35,754 nucleotides of DNA from contig CAMCIN010000007.1 of the NCBI GenBank assembly GCA_945874745.1, forward strand, positions 1-35,754, in the 5' to 3' direction. A program made the position numbers and the translations under genes. Below the pieces are notes generated by a model. It did not search any database. It saw nothing but the letters and a program-made list of their open reading frames with translations, and was not told the origin of the DNA. Source of the stretch: Akkermansia muciniphila. Lineage in GTDB: Bacteria > Verrucomicrobiota > Verrucomicrobiia > Chthoniobacterales > Chthoniobacteraceae. Of the stretch, positions 8,700 through 16,768 are shown in pieces. Numbering within the stretch: position 1 is the first letter of the stretch; every line of letters starts with the position of its first letter.

Positions 8700-11324
8700 T
8701 TACTTGGTTTGAAACGCGCGGCTGGAGACCAGGGCCTCGATGATGGCCTGAAGCGTGAGGCCGCGCTTGCGGGCCTGGACCTGAATGTCTGCGCAAAGCT
8801 CCTCGTCGGTGAATTGGGCTGGCCGGCCGAGGGCATAGCTCACGAGATTTTCGATGAGTCCGGAGGCAAAGGCTTTTTCCCGCTTTGCGAGGGCATCGCG
8901 GAGCTGAAAGAAGCCATCGAAGGGTGTTCCATCCGGCAGCGTGCCGCTGGCATCAATGGGGTGGTCCTTGGATTTTCGAACGTTGTAACCGGAGGCGATT
9001 TCCGTCACTTCCACAGCACGCCACAGACCGGCAGCGTTGAAGTGTTCAAGCCCGTATCCGATGGGGTCGATGCGCTGATGGCACTGGGCGCACTGCGGCT
9101 CCTCCATGTGCGAGGTGAGCAGCTCGCGGGCGGAAAGAAGCTTGCCCGCATGACGGCTGAGCTGAGGCACATTGGGCGGCGCGGGCGGCGGTGGGTCGTG
9201 CAACAGTTTGCGCAGCACCCAGGCCCCGCGTTCCACGGGCGAAGAACGCTCTCCATCGGAGCCCATCGCGAGCACGGCCGCCATTCCGAGCAGTCCACCG
9301 CGCGGCGTCTCCGCCGACACGGGGACCTTGCGAAACTCCCTGCCGGTGGCGTTCAATCCGTAGTAATTGGCGAGCAGCTCGTTGATGACCACGAAGTCGC
9401 TCTTGAGCAGCGTGGTGACGGGCAGGTTCTCGGTCAGGATGGTGCGCATTGTATGAAACACCTCGTCGCGTGCTGCGCGTTTGACGCTGTCGTCGAAGCC
9501 CGGATAGAGCCGGGCGTTGAACTGGAAGAAATCCAGCCGCTCCATGCCGAGCCACTGGGGAGTGAAGCCCGTGATGAGGCGCCAGGAATTTGGCGAGGCA
9601 AGCAGCCGCCGGGCCTGCGCCGCCAGCACGGAGGTCTGGGCAAGCTCCCCGGAAAGACCGAGCGCGAGGAGTTCCTCATCCGGCGGACCACCCCACAGAA
9701 AGTAGGCCAGGCGTGTGGCGAGCTCGGGGCCAGTCAACGCGACGCGCGACGGGGAAGGCGGAGCGGTCTGGGTGGTTCCGGTGGCGGGCGCCGCCGGGGG
9801 CATGGCGCCTGTTTCATTGAGATACAGAAAGCTGGGGGAGGAGAGGACGATGCCGAGAGGCTCCTTCAGGGCCTGCTCGAAGGCATCACCTGCGGCACGC
9901 CTTTCGCTGTAATGGCCAACGAGCTTGTCGAGATAACCGGGCCTCACGTTCTTCCCACGGAACGCCGTGGCGGCGAAGCGCGCGAGGATCTCGCGGGCGT
10001 AGGCATCGTCCTGAGGCGCGTCTGCGCCTTTGAAAAAAAGGCGGGAATGAGCGGCGGTCGGCCAGGAGTCGAAGAGGGGGCCCTCCCACTCGACCCAGTC
10101 AATCCATAGCGCGGGATCCACGCCAAAACCGGTCCGCTCGTGCGCCTTGGCAGACAAGTGTGCGGCGTGCTCCCGGTTGTTGGGCATGCGCTCGCGGAAG
10201 GCAAAGACTCGCTCGCCCAGCGTGATGCGCTTCTTGGTCTCAGGTCCAATCTCCACCGACAAGGGCACGGTGAGCGTGGGCAGGGTCACGTCGAACTCAA
10301 TGACCTCCGGCTTGTCCTGCGGAGCAGTGACGTGGCGGCAGTCGATGAGGTTCATCGCATCCTCCAGGGACCGCCCTCGGACGCCGACCTCCACGAAGTG
10401 ACGCTCGGGCTCGGTGCAGGGGATCACACCGATGCTCGCGCGCAGCCGGTAGCGGCCCGGCGGCATGTCGTCGGGTATCGCCAGACCCACCTGCGGATTG
10501 CTGTCGAGGATGGTGAGCAGGGCGCCGGTCTTGGTCTCTGGCCGCGTGAGGTAATCAATCATCGGCGCCGTGTTCTTCTCCCAGACGCCCAGGCGGAACT
10601 TCATCTCAGACTCATCCACGATGCCGAAGTCTGTGGTAGGCCTACCATTCGACGCCTTCCACTGCTTGTAAGCGCGGTAGCCACCCATCTGGTAAAAACG
10701 GAGGATGTGGGTGATGCGTTGATTCGCCTCGTCCTCGGCTTCGATGTGGACTTTCCGGGTCTCGGGTCGCGGAGCGGTGGCGACTGCCTGGTCCAGCGCG
10801 CGGCGGGCAAGCGTGAGGTACTGCTCAAATTGGTCGCTCGAAAGGAAAAGGGATTTTCCGAAGGTGTCGAAGGTGCCGCTGCCGCCGTCGTTTGGGAGGT
10901 CCTTTGCGTCCACCCTGACGCCGAGGAGTTCTTCGATGGTGTTTTGGTATTCGCGCTTGTTGAGGCGGCGCATCGTGATTACGCCGCCCGTGTCGGCGAG
11001 CGCCTTCCGCGCCTCTACGATGGTGCCGGAGAGATGCCGGAGGAATTGCGACTTCTCGGCCGGTTCCGGCTGCTTCTTGTCCTCGGGCGGCATCTCGCCT
11101 GAGTTGAGGGCATTGAGGACTTTTTGCCAGCGCTCCGCAGTGGGAATGTCCGAGAGGGCGAAAGGTAGGTTATCCAGCCGGACATCCGCCTTGGGCTTTT
11201 CCGCGCCGTGGCAGTCGAGGCAGTAGTTATTAAGAAATACCCTCTGGTCCTCGTCCATGCTCGCCTCGTGAGGCGCTGCAAGCAGGGTGGAGAACGGAAG
11301 GCAAAGGAGCGCGGCCAGTTTCAT
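8700..11324 (-). CDS. DUF1592/DUF1588/DUF1585 family protein with planctomycete-type cytochrome c domain
   Basis: This 874-residue exported protein has the domain order typical of Verrucomicrobia and Planctomycetes. A signal peptide (residues 1-17) is followed by a planctomycete cytochrome c domain (PF07635) with CLDCH (Cys35, Cys38, His39) for covalent haem. A DUF1587 segment follows (MRRLNKREYQNTIEELLG), then a carbohydrate-binding-like region, DUF1595 (about 440-500), DUF1592 (about 540-670), DUF1588 with a second CxxCH at 745-749 (CAQCHQRIDPIGYGLEHFNA), and a C-terminal DUF1585 (GRPAQFTDEELCADI). The two haem motifs suggest periplasmic electron transfer or redox chemistry, possibly linked to polysaccharide use; the reaction is not established for this family. 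It starts 9 bases after a DUF1552 gene, the usual genetic partner, so the two very probably act together. Confidence 0.9.
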   Translation of the reverse strand: MKLAALLCLPFSTLLAAPHEASMDEDQRVFLNNYCLDCHGAEKPKADVRLDNLPFALSDIPTAERWQKVLNALNSGEMPPEDKKQPEPAEKSQFLRHLSGTIVEARKALADTGGVITMRRLNKREYQNTIEELLGVRVDAKDLPNDGGSGTFDTFGKSLFLSSDQFEQYLTLARRALDQAVATAPRPETRKVHIEAEDEANQRITHILRFYQMGGYRAYKQWKASNGRPTTDFGIVDESEMKFRLGVWEKNTAPMIDYLTRPETKTGALLTILDSNPQVGLAIPDDMPPGRYRLRASIGVIPCTEPERHFVEVGVRGRSLEDAMNLIDCRHVTAPQDKPEVIEFDVTLPTLTVPLSVEIGPETKKRITLGERVFAFRERMPNNREHAAHLSAKAHERTGFGVDPALWIDWVEWEGPLFDSWPTAAHSRLFFKGADAPQDDAYAREILARFAATAFRGKNVRPGYLDKLVGHYSERRAAGDAFEQALKEPLGIVLSSPSFLYLNETGAMPPAAPATGTTQTAPPSPSRVALTGPELATRLAYFLWGGPPDEELLALGLSGELAQTSVLAAQARRLLASPNSWRLITGFTPQWLGMERLDFFQFNARLYPGFDDSVKRAARDEVFHTMRTILTENLPVTTLLKSDFVVINELLANYYGLNATGREFRKVPVSAETPRGGLLGMAAVLAMGSDGERSSPVERGAWVLRKLLHDPPPPAPPNVPQLSRHAGKLLSARELLTSHMEEPQCAQCHQRIDPIGYGLEHFNAAGLWRAVEVTEIASGYNVRKSKDHPIDASGTLPDGTPFDGFFQLRDALAKREKAFASGLIENLVSYALGRPAQFTDEELCADIQVQARKRGLTLQAIIEALVSSRAFQTK

Positions 11325-11333
11325 GCTTCGCGC

Positions 11334-12617
11334 TCAGGCGAGGAGTTCCTGGATCAGGCCCGTGCTGTCACCGTGGGAAGCGACATCGAGGCCGTTCCCA
11401 CGCAACAGCGTAAGCCAGAGGTTGCAGAGCGGCGTCTTGGGATCACTGAGGACAAGGCTCTGGCCGAGCTTCACCCCGGCGCCGCCGCCGGCAATGAGGG
11501 TGGGGCAGTTGTCCAGGTAGTGGATGCTTTGGATGTTGCTGCCGTAGGCCAGCGTGGTGTGGTCAAAAAGGGCGCTGCCATCGGGTTCCTTGATCGCCTT
11601 CAACTGGTCGAGCAGGCCGGCCAACAACTCGGCCTGCTTAGCGTCGCGGAGTTGGCTGGCCTCCATGCGCGCCCCGGGGCTGTAGTGGCTCAGATTGTGT
11701 CCGGAGAAGGGTATCTTGAGGCTTTTGAGCAGCGAGCTCACCGGCTGCCGGTAGGTGGCCACGCGCGTGACATCCGCCTGCAGGGCGGCCGCAATGAGGG
11801 CATACGCGAGTTTGATCTCTTCGTAGCCGGCGAGCTCGCCCTTCGGCTCCGGCAGGTCCGCGCTTGGGCGTGGTTTCGGCTTGTCCAGCCATTGTTCGTC
11901 CTTTGAAAGCCGCACCTCGATGTCGCGGATGCTTTGCAGGTACTCGGCCAGCTTGTCGCTGTCCTCCTTGCCCAGGCCACGTGCCACGCTGCCGGCGTCA
12001 TCGAGCACCGTGTCGAGCACGCTGCGCTTCTGCTTGAGCTGCGCCTGCCGCAGCGCCAGGGGTGTCTTTTCCTCGGAAAAAAGGCGGTGAAATGTGACGA
12101 CCGGATTGTTGAAGCCCGACACCGGTTTGCCCCGGCGGTCCCAGGCCAGAGAAAGGCCGGGGCCGTGCCCCGACTCCTCGCCATTCTCGCAACTGAGCTG
12201 AAGCGAGGTGAAGCGGGTGTCCTTTCCAAAAACCTCTGCAGCAACCTGATCAGCGGAGATGCTGTTGTGAAAGCTCTGCCCGGGTTCGCCGTAACGGTTT
12301 GCCCCGGTGAGCCAAAAGGTGCTGCCCCAATGCGCTTCGTTGGTGAACTTGTTGGCGAGGTTTTGGATGACGGTGAGGTCTTTTTGATGACGCTCGAGCG
12401 GCTTGAGCCCCGCAGGCAACTGCCAGTCCGCGCCTGTCTTTGTCTTGTCAGGAAACCAGGTCTCCTTTGTGACTCCCCAGCCGAAGCCGAGGAAAATCAT
12501 GCGCTTCGGGGGGGTGACAGCCTTGGCTGCTGCGAAGGCCCTGAATCCGAGCGATTCAAGTAGCGGCAGCGCGATGAGCGCGGTGGAGCTGCGCAAAAAT
12601 TGGCGGCGTGAGTTCAT
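11334..12617 (-). CDS. DUF1552 family exported protein (copy 1)
   Basis: This 427-residue protein of the DUF1552 family (PF07586) begins MNSRRQFLRSSTALIALPLL. That is a twin-arginine-type leader (RRQFLRS), so it may be exported folded by the Tat system. Conserved stretches include RMIFLGFGWGVTKETWFPD, NEAHWGSTFWLTGANRY, FHNSISADQVAA, GHGPGLSLAWDRRGKP, HNLSHYSPG and LAYGSNIQSIHYLDNCPTLI. The fold is thought to resemble alkaline phosphatase/sulfatase-like proteins, but no activity is known. The His-rich NLSHYSP and HYLDN motifs could bind metal; this is inference. It is translated just before the DUF1592 gene (9-base gap) and just after a closely related paralogue. Co-occurrence of DUF1552 and DUF1592 genes is a hallmark of Planctomycetes and Verrucomicrobia. 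Confidence 0.9.
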   Translation of the reverse strand: MNSRRQFLRSSTALIALPLLESLGFRAFAAAKAVTPPKRMIFLGFGWGVTKETWFPDKTKTGADWQLPAGLKPLERHQKDLTVIQNLANKFTNEAHWGSTFWLTGANRYGEPGQSFHNSISADQVAAEVFGKDTRFTSLQLSCENGEESGHGPGLSLAWDRRGKPVSGFNNPVVTFHRLFSEEKTPLALRQAQLKQKRSVLDTVLDDAGSVARGLGKEDSDKLAEYLQSIRDIEVRLSKDEQWLDKPKPRPSADLPEPKGELAGYEEIKLAYALIAAALQADVTRVATYRQPVSSLLKSLKIPFSGHNLSHYSPGARMEASQLRDAKQAELLAGLLDQLKAIKEPDGSALFDHTTLAYGSNIQSIHYLDNCPTLIAGGGAGVKLGQSLVLSDPKTPLCNLWLTLLRGNGLDVASHGDSTGLIQELLA

Positions 12618-12677
12618 CGGGGGTTGCTGGGCGGACGCGCGGGAGGTGTAAGTGCCGTGGGGGGGGATTGTCTTGAA

Positions 12678-13952
12678 TCACGCAAGGAGTTGCTTGACGA
12701 CCCCCGTGCTGTCGCCGTGGCGTTCGGCTTGGACTCCGATGCCTTGGAGCATGGTGAGCCAGAGGTTGCAAAGGGGGGTGTCCTTGGGCAGCACGAGGTG
12801 GTGGCCGAGCTTGAGGTTTGCAGCGCCGCCGGTGAGGAGTGTGGGGCAGTTGTCGAGGTAGTGGATCGTGCGAATGTTGCTGCCGTAGGCGAGGGCGAGG
12901 TGGTCAAACAGGCTGCTGCCATCGGCCTCCTTCGTGGCCTTGAGCTTGTCAAGGAGGCCGGCGAGCAGCTCGCTCTGGGTAGCATCGCGCTTCTGCGAAG
13001 CGGCCATGCGGTCGCCGGGGCTGTAGTGGCTCATGTCGTGTGGGGCGACCTTGGTGCCGAGGCTTTGGAGCAGCGTGCCGACGGGTTGACGGTACGTCAG
13101 GACGCGGGTGCTGTCGGTCTGAAGCGCTGCAACAATGAGGTCATACATCACCTGGATTTCCTCCCTGCCCGCCAGACCCGGCTTGGGTTCGGCGATCGGC
13201 GGGCTGGACTTCGGCACGCTGAGCCATTGTTCGTCCTTACCCAGCCGAAGCTCGATGTCGCGGATGCTTTGGAAGTACTCGTCCAGCTTGTCGGTGTCCG
13301 TTTTGGTGAGGCCCTTCTGCAGGCGGCGCGCGTCCTCAAGCACGGCGTCGAGCACGCTGCGTTTTTGCGCGAGCATCGCCTGGCGCTCGCTGAGCGGTGT
13401 GCTTTCGTTCGAGTACAGGCGGTGGAACGCCGCGACCGGGCTATCCAGTCCCGCCAGCGGTTTGCCGCGCGGGTCCCAAGCCATCGACAGGCCGGGGCCG
13501 TGGCCCGAGTTGGCCACGTCAGGCGAGTTGAGCTGGATGGAGGCATAGCGCGTGTCCGCGCCCAGATGCGCCGCAGCCACCTGATCCGCGCTGATGCTGT
13601 TATGGAAGCTTTGCCCCGGCTCGGCATAGCGGTTGGCGCCTGTGAGCCAAAACGTGCTGCCCCAGTGCGCCTCGTTGGCAAACCGGTTGGAGCAACCCTG
13701 CACCACGGTAATGTCCTTCTGATGCCTTGCGAGCGGTTTGAGTCCTTCGGAAAGGTCCCATTCCATCCCGGTCTTCTTTACGTCGGGAAACCAAGTCTCA
13801 TTTGTGACGCCCCAGCCGAACCCAAGGAAGACCATGCGCTTTGGCGGGGTAGCAACTTTAGGGGCGCTAAAGGCCCTGAAGCCGAGTGTCTCCAGTACGG
13901 GCAGAGCTATGGTTGCGGAGGTGGAGCGGAGGAAGTGGCGGCGGGTTTGCAT
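12678..13952 (-). CDS. DUF1552 family exported protein (copy 2, tandem paralogue)
   Basis: This 424-residue paralogue of the adjacent DUF1552 gene shares nearly all conserved blocks. These include MQTRRHFLRSTSATIALPVL at the N-terminus, RMVFLGFGWGVTNETWFPDV, NEAHWGSTFWLTGANRYAEP, FHNSISADQVAAA, GHGPGLSMAWDPRGKP, HDMSHYSPGDRM and LAYGSNIRTIHYLDNCPTLL. The ATG at 13952 is chosen because its TRRHFLRS leader aligns exactly with copy 1. A GTG at 13976 would add eight residues in front. The two copies look like an old tandem duplication in which side chains have diverged but the architecture is kept, suggesting two related substrates or a hetero-oligomer. It lies 60 bases upstream of copy 1 in the same direction, inside the run controlled by the ECF sigma gene. 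Confidence 0.88.
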   Translation of the reverse strand: MQTRRHFLRSTSATIALPVLETLGFRAFSAPKVATPPKRMVFLGFGWGVTNETWFPDVKKTGMEWDLSEGLKPLARHQKDITVVQGCSNRFANEAHWGSTFWLTGANRYAEPGQSFHNSISADQVAAAHLGADTRYASIQLNSPDVANSGHGPGLSMAWDPRGKPLAGLDSPVAAFHRLYSNESTPLSERQAMLAQKRSVLDAVLEDARRLQKGLTKTDTDKLDEYFQSIRDIELRLGKDEQWLSVPKSSPPIAEPKPGLAGREEIQVMYDLIVAALQTDSTRVLTYRQPVGTLLQSLGTKVAPHDMSHYSPGDRMAASQKRDATQSELLAGLLDKLKATKEADGSSLFDHLALAYGSNIRTIHYLDNCPTLLTGGAANLKLGHHLVLPKDTPLCNLWLTMLQGIGVQAERHGDSTGVVKQLLA

Positions 13953-14061
13953 GGGCAGGGGATGTCGTTCCGACACTAAATGGGAGTGGGTGGGTGCGGG
14001 GTGAGGCCGGGCTAGGCCGCGCAGGGTGAGGTGTTTGCGGAGCGTAGTGCGGGGGTGAGGC

Positions 14062-14826
14062 TCAGGGATTCTTCAGCTGCTCAAGGACAAACTGGATCAA
14101 CTCGGGGCATTCAAAGAAGGAGGGGCCGACCTTGTGCCCTTCGCCGGGAATGACCTTCACGCTCATTGGAATTCCAGCGGCCGCGTAACGCTCCTGGAGC
14201 AGCTTGGTGTTCAGATCGTACGGCACCACCGCATCCGAATCGCCGTGTACGGCAAACAGAGGGACCTTGTGGGCGGCGAGTCCGGCGAGGTTGTCGAGCG
14301 GGTTAAACTCCCTGAGCCTTGCGACCAGTTCCGGCTCTCCCAGCTCAAAATCGGCCAGCGTCTGCGGTTTCGAATTCTTCAATGGCCAGCTTTCGAGATT
14401 GCAAACCGGGTAGATTCCCACCCAGGCCTTAACCTTCTCGGGGTGCCGGAACGCCCAGGCGAGCGTCATCATGCCGCCGCGGCTCTGGCCGAGCAGGATC
14501 GGCTTTGGCGAAAAACCGCGCAGCACCATCGCGTCGTAAAACAGCGTGAGCTTTGCCGTGCTGGCTGGCGCGCCGCGCACCTCGCCGAGATCGCATCCTG
14601 CGATGCTGATACCCGCATTTAGGAAGGTCTCGAAGTACGTCTTTCGCTCGCCGAACGAGAGACTCCTCAATGTCGGCGCGTACCAGACCCAGGGCTTGCC
14701 GGCGGCCGGCTGGGGCGCAGCCTCAAAGAATGCCGGGTGTCCGGCGACGGTGAAGGTTTCGACGGCGCTGGCGGGGAGGGCGCAGGCGAGGAAGGCAAGG
14801 GCAAGGAGGACGCGAAGCGAGGGCAT
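14062..14826 (-). CDS. secreted alpha/beta hydrolase
   Basis: This 254-residue protein has a signal peptide (MPSLRVLLALAFLACALPASA; ATG at 14826 chosen because the frame upstream is not protein-like). The nucleophile elbow is GQSRGG in ILLGQSRGGMMTLAWAFRHP. The acid is probably the Asp in AVHGDSDAVVPYD, and the base is the His in IPGEGHKVG. The N-terminal part (HPAFFEAAPQPAAGKPWVWY, then RSLSFGERKTYFETFLNAGI) resembles a small group of exported hydrolases found in Verrucomicrobia, including those in polysaccharide loci. It is probably an esterase acting in the periplasm. It sits between the anti-sigma gene (61-base gap) and the DUF1552 genes and is probably in the same operon. Confidence 0.8.
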   Translation of the reverse strand: MPSLRVLLALAFLACALPASAVETFTVAGHPAFFEAAPQPAAGKPWVWYAPTLRSLSFGERKTYFETFLNAGISIAGCDLGEVRGAPASTAKLTLFYDAMVLRGFSPKPILLGQSRGGMMTLAWAFRHPEKVKAWVGIYPVCNLESWPLKNSKPQTLADFELGEPELVARLREFNPLDNLAGLAAHKVPLFAVHGDSDAVVPYDLNTKLLQERYAAAGIPMSVKVIPGEGHKVGPSFFECPELIQFVLEQLKNP

Positions 14827-14887
14827 GGCGATGGGTTTTGGACGGGGAAACGGGGTTGGGGGGAGTCGGTACGGGATTGTGCGCGGC

Positions 14888-15841
14888 TCAGCGCTGAGCA
14901 AGCCGCACCGGCAGGGTCGGCTGGGTTTTGAGCGTGAGCCGCACGTCGTCCACAAACTGCGCGCCAAAGGTGGCCTCGGTGCCCACGGGGTTATTGGGTT
15001 TGTGAACGAGAAGATGAATCACTGCGAAAGCCGCCCCGGGCGGAAGCAGCACCTTGGTTGTAACCTTCTGCCAGGCAGCCGTGGCGCCGCCGTGGCTGTT
15101 AAAGTAGCCGGATCCAGCCGCCAGCGACTCTTTTTGAGACAGGGGCCATTCCGCTGGAAGAGTATCCGGCGTGCCGGAGAATACAAAAAGCCGGCAGATG
15201 AACTTCACCTCCTCCCCGGCGTTCGGACGAGCATCCAGAAACCGGGAGGTCAGCTCGAGCATTGCCTCGCCACGGTCGACAACCGCCTGCAACGAGGCGA
15301 GGTCCACAAGCTGATACATGTCGCACGAAGCCGCACCGTGGTGCGGCAGCACCGGTTCCCGTTGCGCACGCTTAAAGCAGAGCGCGCGCTTCCCGTCTCC
15401 CGCTGCCACTGGGGTGCCTTCCACAATCTCGGCTTCGTCCCCGCTCCATACTCCGAACTGCACGGGAAATCCGGAGCCCAGCCGTGCGCGGGGTTCCTCG
15501 AAACTCCCATCCACCAGCGCAAACAATCGGGAAGCGGTGACCACCGCCCGCGGCATCACGTAGCCTGAAACGACAGACGTGAAAAACATTCCCAACACAA
15601 TTCCAGCGGCTGCTGCAGTGAGCGGCCGCCATGAAAACCATCGAAAAGCCGGGCGAGGCCTGCCTCTTGGCTTGAGCTCGGCGAGAGAGCATTCGTTGTC
15701 CAGATAGAGAAACCAAAGCTGGCGGGCCTCGGCGCTGGATTTGAGCAGGGTGGCGATTTGTCGCTGGTCGGCAGCGCTGAGTTGCTCATTTAGCGCGGCG
15801 CTGAAGAGCCGGTGCCATTCGGGTGGGGCCGCTGTTTTCAT
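14888..15841 (-). CDS. membrane anti-sigma factor with extracytoplasmic beta-sandwich-like domain
   Basis: This 317-residue protein starts at the ATG at 15841, which overlaps the TGA of the sigma-factor gene (ATGA). Such coupling is usual for an ECF sigma factor and its anti-sigma factor. Residues 1-60 form a cytoplasmic helical part (HRLFSAALNEQLSAADQRQI, then AEARQLWFLYLDNECSLAEL). This is like the N-terminus of verrucomicrobial FecR-type or LamG-type regulators and likely binds the sigma factor. One transmembrane segment follows at about residues 70-95 (LTAAAAGIVLGMFFTSVVSG). The outer part has strand-rich motifs of a carbohydrate-binding-type jelly roll (DGSFEEP, FGVWSGDEAEIVEG, GKRALCFKRA, ATFGAQFVDDVRL). 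It has no obvious FecR domain. I infer that it senses a ligand outside and releases the sigma factor; ligand and mechanism are not shown by the sequence. Confidence 0.65.
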   Translation of the reverse strand: MKTAAPPEWHRLFSAALNEQLSAADQRQIATLLKSSAEARQLWFLYLDNECSLAELKPRGRPRPAFRWFSWRPLTAAAAGIVLGMFFTSVVSGYVMPRAVVTASRLFALVDGSFEEPRARLGSGFPVQFGVWSGDEAEIVEGTPVAAGDGKRALCFKRAQREPVLPHHGAASCDMYQLVDLASLQAVVDRGEAMLELTSRFLDARPNAGEEVKFICRLFVFSGTPDTLPAEWPLSQKESLAAGSGYFNSHGGATAAWQKVTTKVLLPPGAAFAVIHLLVHKPNNPVGTEATFGAQFVDDVRLTLKTQPTLPVRLAQR

Positions 15842-16398
15842 AGGGTGGAAGCCGCAAGCCGCCGCTGGACGCATTCCGCAAGAGCACGGCGGATGATGTT
15901 GATCTTGTTGTAGATGGTTTTTGGGGCGCAGCCCTCGCGGCGGGCGGCTTCGAGGGCGGTCGTGCCCTCGGTGTAAAGGGTCTCCACGAGGGCGCGGCTG
16001 GGGCGGTCGAGCTTCTCGAGGCAATGCTCCAGAGCTTCCGTCCTTGCGGACCACTGCCGCACATGGTGCACCCGCTCAGCGGCCAGTGTCTCGAGCAGCT
16101 CATCGTCAAACTCCAGCCGGCAGTGACCCGTCACACGCTGGAAGTTGCGCGCCTCATAAAACGACACCGTCGTGGCCCAGGCGACGAAATCCGTTCCCGG
16201 CTCGAAGGTGCCAAACCGCCGCCACATCACCACGCAGGCGCGTTGCAGGACGTCTTCGGCATCGTGGCGGTTTCCGAGGAGTGACATGACATAACGCAGG
16301 AGCAGCCCATGGGCCTCATTGAGCAGCCGCACAAACTCCTCCTGCCGCTCGGCAGGGAGCGGCGGGGCTGGGTCTGGGGGTGACGAGTCGGCAGTCAT
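15838..16398 (-). CDS. ECF RNA polymerase sigma factor
   Basis: This 186-residue sigma-70 family protein is of the ECF type. Region 2 is visible at about residues 24-90 (LLRYVMSLLGNRHDAEDVLQ, then RACVVMWRRFGTFEPGTDFV and AWATTVSFYEARNF). Region 4 is near the C-terminus (LEKLDRPSRALVETLYTEGT, then TALEAARREGCAPKTIYNKI as the helix-turn-helix). The style matches the Planctomycetes/Verrucomicrobia ECF groups that sit beside membrane anti-sigma genes. It overlaps the anti-sigma gene by four bases. All genes from here to 7868 run in the same direction, so it may drive its own operon with the hydrolase, DUF1552, DUF1592 and beta-sandwich genes. The upstream space (16399-16580) should hold its promoter; no clear motif was identified. 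Confidence 0.9.
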   Translation of the reverse strand: MTADSSPPDPAPPLPAERQEEFVRLLNEAHGLLLRYVMSLLGNRHDAEDVLQRACVVMWRRFGTFEPGTDFVAWATTVSFYEARNFQRVTGHCRLEFDDELLETLAAERVHHVRQWSARTEALEHCLEKLDRPSRALVETLYTEGTTALEAARREGCAPKTIYNKINIIRRALAECVQRRLAASTL

Positions 16399-16768
16399 TC
16401 AAAAGGGGTATGTATGAAAGAGGGTGCGAGTTCCCGAGACTTGGGTTTCTTCGCTGTTTTCGGTGCCTGGCGAAGGTAAGGAAAGAGGGGTGACACTCGA
16501 AAACTATTTCATGACTTGCTGGGATTGGTTCTGAACGGGAGAGTGAACGCGTGCGGATTCGATCAAGAAAGTGGCGTGGGGAATCGGGCCTTGTCAGGGA
16601 AATGGAGCGCCTCGAAGCGCTGTTCCAGTGCGCGATCCGCTGCACCAGCCTCGAAGAGTTTGCCGCGGCGCTCTAGGTGCCGTTGAGTTGGGGCCACGGT
16701 TAGCAAAGGCGTCTTTTTGAGGCTGCGGAGCCGAATCTGGATGAGGCCGCCTCTCGTGCCTCCCGCCC
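16399..16768. other. intergenic region with sigma-gene promoter side and an Rpn gene fossil
   Basis: This gap lies between the divergent ECF sigma and Rpn-family genes. It contains a fossil of a second Rpn gene at about 16581-16676 (listed separately) and otherwise no recognised gene. Confidence 0.5.
16581..16676 (+). pseudogene. 3' fragment of a second Rpn-family nuclease gene
   Basis: This stretch encodes GLVREMERLEALFQCAIRCT followed by SLEEFAAAL and a TAG stop. It is almost identical to the last 90 or so bases of the intact Rpn-family gene that ends at 17737 (GLVRETERLEALFQHAIRCA, SLEEFAAAL). Only a handful of bases differ. No start or upstream part of the gene is visible, so this is the leftover 3' end of a tandem or recombined copy. 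The similarity fades soon after the stop codon, which limits the shared block to about 100 bases. Confidence 0.85.

Noticed and set aside
10140-13979. Long plus-strand frames opposite the DUF1592 and DUF1552 genes
   Set aside because: They mirror real minus-strand genes and show no domain of their own.
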